64,000 bases of DNA, from contig JAGGNK010012448.1 of assembly GCA_017590115.1 (NCBI GenBank), positions 3,491,922-3,555,921 on the forward strand, written 5' to 3'. Positions 56,913 to 64,000 of this stretch are shown here, piece by piece. Source of the DNA: Montifringilla adamsi. Taxonomy: Eukaryota > Chordata > Aves > Passeriformes > Passeridae. Position 1 is the stretch's first letter. Every line of letters begins with the position of its first letter. The notes under the pieces were generated by a model. It was not told the origin of the DNA. It saw only the letters and a program-made list of their open reading frames with translations, and searched no databases. Both the position numbers and the translations under genes were made by a program.

Positions 56913-57559
56913 AAAAGGCTTTCTGCGTCTGAAATAACCTTGAAAAGAGATTTTTAAATTGTTTTTATTTTACTGAATTTCACTACATTTAGAAGGTCAT
57001 AAAGACTATTGTTTGCAAACCTGTAAATGAGTCTCAGACTCTGGAATATGGAGTATGACACACTGCTACATTAGCAAGTATGTCCTTAAACAGCTAGGGA
57101 ATTGATTCTAGCCTGAGAAAAGAAAGGGCTAGCCTGAAAGAAATTACTGAAGGCATGGAATCTTTAGCCTGAAGGAGTTCCCACCTCAATCACCCTCAGC
57201 ACAGAGGTATATTTTCAAGTGAACCACAAGTCACCATGTACTGTGGCCACAGTAGTTAAGCAGCTTGCTTGCAGCTCCATGTCCTCAAAGGAGACAATAA
57301 TAATGGTTCTAAATCAGTGATTTATGTATTAAAGAGCATAAAACGTGCCTTTTGTAATACTGCTGCTAATTGCAGGACACCTGAGGAGCCCCTGTCACTG
57401 CACTGCAGCTGCCCTGAACTGATGCTTTGCCTCAGCTGCAGGTGTGAGTGAAATTCCCAGACTGTATGCCTTAAAAACCACAAAATGGTAAGCTCAGTGC
57501 TAGATTCAACTGTTTCAGCAAGGAATGAAATACAGGTAAGTCCAAAAAAGCCCTCCAAC

Positions 57560-57870
57560 ATGAAAACTGGCCAACACCGATGGCAGGCACATCCCCCACC
57601 TTTCCCAGCTTGCAGACAGCCCGGGGACCCAGAGCCCTGCTGCGACAGGCATCCTCCCATCCCTCCTCCCCTTCCCCCTCCCTTCCCTGGTGCCTGGGTG
57701 GTTTTCCTTCGAGAGGAACCAGAGGCCAGCCCGAAGCGCCAGGGCCCTCTGGGGATGCCGTGGTGTCAGGGATGGCTGTGCTGAGGCCCAGGAGTCGGTG
57801 TTTGTAGGCCTGAGCCCGGCGGCGCCCTGCGGAGCGTCCGTCCCTGCTGCACTCCCAAACCCTGCTTCAA
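57560..57870. other. GC-rich islet of unknown function
   Basis: About 300 bp of GC-rich sequence, with a C-rich half (57640-57690, CCTCC and CCCTTCC runs) and a CpG-bearing half (57730-57845). ORFs of 75 to 119 codons on both strands reflect scarcity of stops. I recognise no repeat or exon. Confidence 0.5.
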
Positions 57871-58997
57871 CCACACAACTTCTCCCACCAGCTCTGTTTC
57901 ACTGCTGTTCATCTCAGCGAGATGTCGGTGAGGCCTCCAGGGCAGATGAAGCTGATAGCTTTAAGCCTTTCTAGCCACTGCTATAAAGCTCTACACATAG
58001 GCCAAACAGATCCAGTAGAATTCCTGCTCCTCTGGAACAGGGTGTGGGTGGAAATGAAGCCCCAGCAGTGGCTGAAAGAAAAACAGATACTTGGAGCTAC
58101 CTGATACAAAATCCTAAACTAGGGGGAAGCAGCCTCAGTCAGGAAAGCTTGTTTTTCTGTGGCAGCTGCTTGTGCCCCCACAGCTTGATGCAAAAGGTCT
58201 CAGGAGTCAAAGCTCCCCGTTTGGAGCAGCTTCTCTGCTACAAGGAGCAGCAGAGAAGTCTGTGAGCACAGTGAGCTGGCAGGACACTGTGCTAGTGTTC
58301 ACACTCCTTTGCTACAGACTCTGCCTTCAGCTCTCATGCCCATGGGTCTCAAGGCTTGGCAGCATGAATGATGCACCTCACCAAATAACCAACCGGGCTT
58401 CCGACAGAAAGTTGTCAGGAAGACTGAACAAAACTGTAGATCAGGAACTAAGTTTAAACAGGCTTCTCTCAGTGTTGGATTACAAAACTTTTTAAAGGCA
58501 AAACTGATTTGAAAAATAGAAAACCCCAAATACTGATCTACCTTCAGAGTCATATATCTGTTTTGCAATTGCTTTTGCCTGTTAACCATGTAGAAATCTG
58601 ACTGCTCTAACCATCTACGCTGATGTCTGTTGGATTGTGAATATTTATAAGAAATAAGAATTGTATGCTAAAACATTGCACTATAGGAGTTTTTAGTTTG
58701 TGTTGCTGATGTCTTGAAATATTATGAAGTAACTTTTACTCCAGTTTGCTTTTCTTCAGTACAAAGCTCTACATGTATGCAATTCAAATATTTATAGCAT
58801 TTACTGTTTCTCTCCTATTTGCTTTTAAGATATCACATTGCTGTACAGTGTTGCTCTGCTTTAACTGAAAACACTGCAGATAGTTTTCTGTATTAATTTG
58901 ATATTTTTACCAGAAAAACAGGTGAGCATGAGAAAAGTTCAGTTGGTTTCGAAAAATATAGGGCTAACAAAAAAGTGCCACTAAGCTAAAGGAGTTA
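57871..58997. other. Intergenic stretch without recognised genes
   Basis: Mixed-composition sequence becoming AT-rich after 58.5 kb. Overlapping ORFs near 58.05-58.5 kb have no family features. Confidence 0.6.
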
Positions 58998-59040
58998 TAG
59001 ATACGTATATGTGTGTGTGTGTGTGTATATATATATTATA

Positions 59041-59073
<33 letters not shown>

Positions 59074-59074
59074 T
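58998..59074. repeat. Compound (TG)n(TA)n microsatellite
   Basis: About nine TG units are followed by interrupted TA tracts, with a self-complementary portion TATATATGTATATATACATA near 59040. Confidence 0.96.
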
Positions 59075-59559
59075 CTGTTTGTATTTTTTCTTGCTGAAAT
59101 AACTGAAAAACACACTTTCTCCAGCTACATGCAGCAGTGTATGTTGTGCTCAACTGGAGAAATTGTTTTGTTGGCTGTTTGAACAGAAAGAAGAATATAC
59201 AAATAATACTTGCAGTTTCAGGCCAAGCTTAATTTTGTAGCTTTTTGAACAAGAAATAATAGAATGTCAGTGTGATTTTAGTAAAATATATAGGAAAGCA
59301 AATGGAAAAGACAGAATCTAGTAGGCAAATCTTAAGGAGTTGTTTCATCTAGAAGCTGTATGTAGCTTCATAAGAGATGAGATAAAATTTTTAACTGGGA
59401 ATGGTGTCCTTAGGTAACTGCTGCCTTCCTGTGTACAGCTTGTTTAACATCACTGAGTCATGGTGTGGTGAGCCCTGGGATGAGCAGCCTGGAGAGTCTT
59501 GGTTTTGGAGTCCAGATTTCGCCAACTCTTGAGTTATTTCGATGAAATATGTTTCATAG

Positions 59560-60121
59560 TGTATTGGTTCTGGCTGAGCTGGAGTTAATTTTCCCACATC
59601 AGCCCTCACAGTGCTTTGCATTGGTGTCTGGAAAGGTGCTGATAACTCAGCAGTGTTTTGGTACTGCTGAGCAGCGCTGGCACAGCATCAGCCGTGTCTC
59701 TACATTAGCCCCATCAGCAGGCTGGGGTGGTCCTGGGAGGGGACACAGCTAGGCCAGCTGACCCAAACTGACCAAAGGGAACTCCATGCCATGTGATGTC
59801 ACTCAGATAGAAAACTAAGGGAAGGAGGAGGAAGGGGGACACTTTTTATTTACAGTGTTTGCCTTCTGGAGAAGCCTCTGTATGTGCTGGAGCCCTGCTC
59901 CCCAGGAGGTGGCCAGACTCACTCACTGATGGAAAGTGAGGAATAATTTTTTTCCCCTTCACTTGTAATCACAGAACCTTCACTTTTGTTTTAGCAAACT
60001 GCCTTATCTCAACCTACAAGTTGTTTTCCATCTGATTTTCCCTCCCCTGCCCGGCTGAGAACGGGAAGTGATAGGTCAGCTTGGTAAGCACCTGGCATCC
60101 AACCAAGGTCAACCCACCACA
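59560..60121 (+). mobile_element. Solo LTR with 5-bp target duplication (ERVL-like)
   Basis: The element is 562 bp, starts TGTATTGGTTCTGGCTGAGC and ends CAACCCACCACA. It is flanked by CATAG (59555-59559) and CATAA (60122-60126), a 5-bp target duplication with one mismatch. Internal landmarks of a common bird LTR as I remember it include GACACAGCTAGGCCAGCTGA near 59741, CTGACCAAAGGGAACTCC near 59768 and CTTATCTCAACCTACAAG near 60003. It is related to the LTR at 54926 but belongs to another subgroup by its 3' end. No internal viral genes remain. Confidence 0.92.
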
Positions 60122-61119
60122 CATAACTGTTGGGGGAAAGATTTTGACTATCTTAATACTTAGATCTCATGCAGAAATTAGGGTGAAACCCTGTATCCCT
60201 GTTTGCTGTGATGTAAAATGCGAATTGGTTTGTTTTGAGAGTGAACCTCTCCATTACAATGTTTGGGACCAAATTTAAATTTTAAACAACTGTAATACTC
60301 TAACTTTAAAGGGCCAGACTAAGTTTGACTACTCTCTGGGTTCATACACTGGTTCTTCTTGCATTCTAGTCAGCTTCTCCTTCTTTAGAAAGTTTTATTT
60401 GTTTGTAGCAGTGCAAATCCATCAGAGAAAACCTTAGACAAAGAAAGAATATTAGTATTTGCAATTAATATTCATTAGTATTTAGAAGACTGAGAAGCTG
60501 CTGATTCGGGAGAACAAGAAGAAAGGAGAATGAGATCAGTCTTAATAATAGGCAGTTAAGATTAATATGTGGGGGTTAGGGGCTATTTATGGATGTTTTC
60601 TGAATAGTCCCAAATTTTTTTTCTGGCAATCCCTAATCTTACTGGTGGACTCCAAACTGTTTACCTGCTAGCTTTTCTGATATAAAGTCTGTACTTCAGC
60701 TTTTTTTTGAGCAGAACTAAATAATACTGCTAGGAAAAAAATTGTTGGAGAATAATAGATCTGTGGTCTGTAGTCCAAATGTCTACATGAAAATTGGATG
60801 GTATGCAGTATGGAGGCATAGCAGATGTGCCTTGATCCCACTGAACATCTTAGGAGACTGTTTCCATGCAGTCACCACTCTTTCTCTAGGTAAGATCCTG
60901 TTTGGTTCATCTCCCAGAGCTGTGCAGGGCTGGTGGTGTTTGGGTTCTTCTCTTGTTCTCTTTTGACCTCAGTAATCTTTTCAAACTCAGTAATATTTTG
61001 GCTCAATGGAAGTTTTAGATGAGGTCTCCCTGCCTCTGAAGACAGGGTTTCAGCCAGCTTCCAGATTCTCACAGCTGCACTGCTGTGTTATTTATCCAGT
61101 GTTTTTATCCACCCAGTCA
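60122..61119. other. Intergenic stretch without recognised genes
   Basis: AT-rich sequence between the LTR and a CR1 copy. No gene, RNA or repeat is recognised. Confidence 0.6.
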
Positions 61120-61432
61120 TAGATACAATAACAGAGTCACTAAGGTAGGAAGGAACCTTGGGGATTGCATCAGCTATGCCCCTGCTCAAAGAAGGGTCAC
61201 CTGGACCAGTCTACTCAGAACTGAGTCTAGTTGGGTTTTGAACATCCTCAAAGATAAAGACAACCTCCCTGGACAGAATGGTTTTATATTAACTCACCTT
61301 TGTGTTAAATAGTAAGTTTTTTTCTTATTTTTAATCTCTAATATTCCAGTGTATGTCCATTGCCTCCTGTCTTTTCAGTGGACAAGAGTAGAGGAGTTTA
61401 ACCCTGTCTTCTTTGCACTCACTATCAGATAG
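61120..61432 (-). mobile_element. CR1 LINE 3' part (antisense), diverged
   Basis: The + strand reads GAGTCACTAAGGTAGGAAGG near 61133, CCCCTGCTCAAAGAAGGGTC near 61179, GGGTTTTGAACATCCTCAAA near 61234 and ACAACCTCCCTGGACAGAAT near 61260, then CCATTGCCTCCTGTCTTTTC near 61358. This is the reverse complement of a CR1 3' UTR and ORF2 end, of a subfamily with the CACTAAGGTTGG-type tail. Confidence 0.88.
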
Positions 61433-61797
61433 TTATGCACACTAATATTATTGATTTGTAAGCAAAAGTAAACATAACTATGGGAACAGTAAATTATTCT
61501 CCCTGTGTTCAGCAGCACAAAATGGTAATATAAGATCCAACTAATGAAGGATAGTCTCAGCAAATATTTTAGAAAAACAGTTTGAAATTTATGTATTTGA
61601 GCAGTGTATATCACTGGATCATAAAGAGTGGAAGACTACTTGTGGTTCAGAGGCAAATCATGAGTAATGCATGGCAGATTTTTCTTTTGTTTTTGTAATT
61701 TCAGTCAAGAGTCTAAGCTTCACAAAGATGAGAGAACTTAGGTGGTAAATTGCTTGGGTCCTCCAGAAGCACATAGACTCCAGCCTCCATGAAAGAA

Positions 61798-61843
<46 letters not shown>

Positions 61844-62030
61844 AAAAAATATTGTCCTGGAAAACTTAAATTTTTAATTGAGTGCTTGCTCTATTAATGT
61901 ATCTATGTCTATAATGTGATGCATGAAAATTTTTCTGCAGTTTTGACCAAGTGTTGATAGATTAGCATTTAGACTAGTCCTTAAAATGATCTTTTAAACA
62001 TTTAAAACAGCTCAAAGTATGCTAATACTG
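61433..62030. other. Spacer between two CR1 copies
   Basis: AT-rich sequence containing a 41-base A-run at 61801-61841. No gene or known element is recognised. Confidence 0.6.
61801..61841. repeat. A41 homopolymer
   Basis: Forty-one A in a row are followed by GG and a further A-run. It may be the tail of a retroposed sequence or simple slippage expansion. Confidence 0.96.
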
Positions 62031-62031
62031 G

Positions 62032-62445
62032 GTGCTGCTGATCTGCATCTTGAGACAGTCTCGCAATGAGGTCTTCCCTCTGTCTCTTCCAGGCAGAACA
62101 GACCAAGTGACCTTATCTGCTCCTCACACAGCTTCCCTCAAGGCCCTTCACCATCTTCATAGCTCTCCCTTAGACACTTTCTCGTATTGTGACACCCAAA
62201 ACTGTCCCGAGCACTCGAGGTGAGGCTGCCCCAGCTCAGAGCAGAGCAGGACAATCCCCTCCCTTGCCCGGCTGCTGATGCTGTGCCTGATGCCCCCCAG
62301 GACAGGGCTGTCCGTCCTGGCTGCCAGGGCACTGCTGACCCATGTTCAACTTGCCATCAACCAGGACCCCCAGGTTCGTTTCTGTGGGGTTTTACTCCAG
62401 CCAGTCATTCCCCAGTCTGTCCTCACTGCTGCAACTCCAGTCTTG
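62032..62445 (-). mobile_element. CR1 LINE ORF2 fragment (antisense)
   Basis: The reverse complement follows the CR1 ORF2 3' region: GGGGAATGACTGGCTGGAG at the start, CCTGGGGGTCCTGGTTGATG, CAAGTTGAACATGGGTCAGC, GCATCAGGCACAGCATCAGC, TCGAGTGCTCGGGACAGTTT, GAAGATGGTGAAGGGCCTTG and GACCTCATTGCGAGACTG. The 3' UTR and tail of this copy are missing. The + strand ORFs of 63 to 82 codons are antisense shadows. It matches the same subfamily as the copy at 5968. Confidence 0.92.
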
Positions 62446-64000
62446 CCTCTATACAATGCCCTCGGTAGCTATTTAATTTCTCTCTTTCTTTTGTATTAAA
62501 CAATTACTGATGTGATCTTGCCAAAATAAATAAAAACAATGTGTAAAGTTTAAATTTTAATAATGAAGGATAATTTTGAAATAAGCAAAACCGTCACAAA
62601 GTGGAGGAGCATTGCTGTGCTATTACATGCACATTACTCTGGCCTACCTACACTCCACGTTTGTTCCAGTCTTCCTGAGAGAATTATTGAAAAAACTGAA
62701 AAGTTTTTGGCTTTGTTTCTGTTTAAAGCCCAGGAGCTACTATCAGTTTTATAGGATATGTATGTACACATGCACATGTACACACGTGTGTCTGCATCGT
62801 CTGTGATCTACCTTTTCTATTTTTTAAATAACATTATTAAAGAAATACATTTAGCATTGATATTTTCAACAGTAGCAGACTGGGGGTTGAGGACAGTAGC
62901 TTTTCCTCATTAAGCACGTGAAATGTTTTACAAAGCCTCATGTACATAAGCAAAACCTTAGAGGATTTGACCAGAGGTTGTAACTTTTGGTTCCAATGCT
63001 GATTTTGCTCCCATGCTTTCCTTCAAGAAGTTTGTTATTACTTAGAATGATGGAATTAAGACTAACTTTATCCTGCACTTCTATAGCACCAAAGACTGGA
63101 ATGAGACATGGAACTTTATGAAAATGTTCTTCACTATAAAATTATGTATTATAGTTTTTTTATTTGTAAGACTCTTATAATTTAAGGTCTTATTTGTAGA
63201 TATATTGTCATTTCCACCTTTACACTTAGCAGCAAAAATAACATTGAAGTAGCAAGTTATGTAGGTGTCAAAAAAGTCATGCCAGAAGCAGACGTTCAGA
63301 TATATGCATAGCAATAGTCCATGTGGACTTATAAATAATTTTTTATAGTTTTTATTTTCTTCTCTTCAGAATTTTTGATGGTTATTATTAAATATGTTTG
63401 GAGCCTCTCCCTCTGTTAATTTAACTTTGGAAATGGAGAATCTCATATTCCGAATCATATTCCCTGTCATCAGCAGGGAAAAAGTCTCCAGAATGTGCTT
63501 TTAACATGTGGGATTTCAGAATGCATGAGAGCTGTTTCCCTGGTAACCAGCGTGGAAGATGGTTCTGAATCCTACAGAATATGAATGGCATATCTGAAAT
63601 AGCTGCTGGGTTTAAGGGGGATGCTTTTTTCAGTTTTTGTTCCCCAACCTCATCTCCCAGGCCAAATTTGTTTCTTTATCCATCCATGGAAAGGTAGCTA
63701 TTTTGTTGCTGATTAGTAAAAAGTGACAGATAACACTTCAAAACATTGCCTGGCACAGATATTAAGAATGCTTGCTTGTTGGTAAATGAATAAGAGAAGT
63801 GAAAACACATTTTATTTTTGGATTACATCCCTACTGGAAAACAATGACTTCTTATGAGTAATAGAGATTAAACCTCCTTTGGTTTTCCCCCAGCTCTTGT
63901 CACTTTGTCACTGCCTTGTAGTAGTGGAAATGGTCATGGATTTGTTTTCATGCAACAATATGCATTACATTGTGAAGCTGTTTTCAGCATTTATTATACT
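62446..64000. other. Intergenic stretch to window end
   Basis: AT-rich sequence without recognised gene or mobile element. A TGTACACATGCACATGTACA-like alternating purine-pyrimidine stretch lies near 62762-62790. Confidence 0.6.

Larger units (their letters stand above)
55478..57559. other. Intergenic stretch without recognised genes
   Basis: AT-rich sequence with a 24-bp tandem duplication near 56.70 kb and an A-rich tract with G near 56.88 kb. ORFs are short and unremarkable. Confidence 0.65.

Noticed and set aside
50280..57870. First exon of GNA14 in the GC-rich islets
   Set aside because: No reading frame gives the conserved G-alpha N-terminal helix or P-loop (GTGESGKST) near either islet on either strand.
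54926..60121. A single provirus bounded by the two downstream LTRs
   Set aside because: The LTRs have different 3' end types, the second has its own 5-bp target duplication, and the 4.1 kb between them shows no retroviral domain that I can recognise.
61120..62445. One CR1 split by a 600-bp insertion
   Set aside because: Both fragments are antisense and in the right order, but the 3' part at 61120-61432 and the ORF2 part at 62032-62445 follow different CR1 subfamilies as I remember them. The A-run lies in the middle of the spacer and not at its edge.
62138..62499. Plus- and minus-strand ORFs of 64-82 codons
   Set aside because: They lie wholly or mostly in an antisense CR1 fragment and reflect its GC-rich composition.

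Overview
This window is vertebrate nuclear DNA, almost certainly from a bird. It is AT-rich and nearly all non-coding. CR1 LINE fragments end in the avian-type tail (ATTCTATGATTCTATG-like), and there are three solo LTRs of a kind that, from memory, is typical of bird endogenous retroviruses. No prokaryote-like gene arrangement is present. The long list of possible small open reading frames is chance ORFs in introns, the 3' UTR and repeats.

The one gene I can establish is GNAQ (G protein subunit alpha q), on the + strand, with its 5' part outside the window. Positions 1-9275 are the end of intron 2. Five coding exons follow: exon 3 at 9276-9430, exon 4 at 22416-22544, exon 5 at 23515-23644, exon 6 at 35741-35894, and the coding part of exon 7 at 39428-39618. 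They join in frame into 252 residues, numbered 108-359 in human GNAQ, ending in the -EYNLV tail and a TAA stop. All splice junctions are GT-AG. The catalytic arginine (183), switch II glutamine (209), NKKD and TCAT motifs are intact, so this is a functional gene and not a retrocopy. Residues that separate GNAQ from GNA11 and GNA14 ([37 protein letters not shown]) choose GNAQ.

A long 3' UTR follows the stop. It carries several AATAAA signals; the most distal good candidate is at 47035-47040, so the UTR could be 4 to 7.4 kb with alternative polyadenylation. Beyond about 47.1 kb I see no gene. That part holds CR1 copies, two LTRs, microsatellites and two GC-rich islets (about 50.28-50.72 kb and 57.56-57.86 kb) that no recognised repeat explains. 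In mammals GNA14 lies downstream of GNAQ, but I could not find a GNA14 first exon here.

No previously undescribed molecular system is evident. The best leads are structural: two adjacent perfect inverted repeats in intron 3, an exon-like 77-bp segment in intron 3 that would act as a poison exon if spliced in, a 24-bp perfect palindrome downstream of the gene, an unexplained CpG-rich islet, and a cluster of amino-acid changes confined to the helical domain of an otherwise invariant protein.
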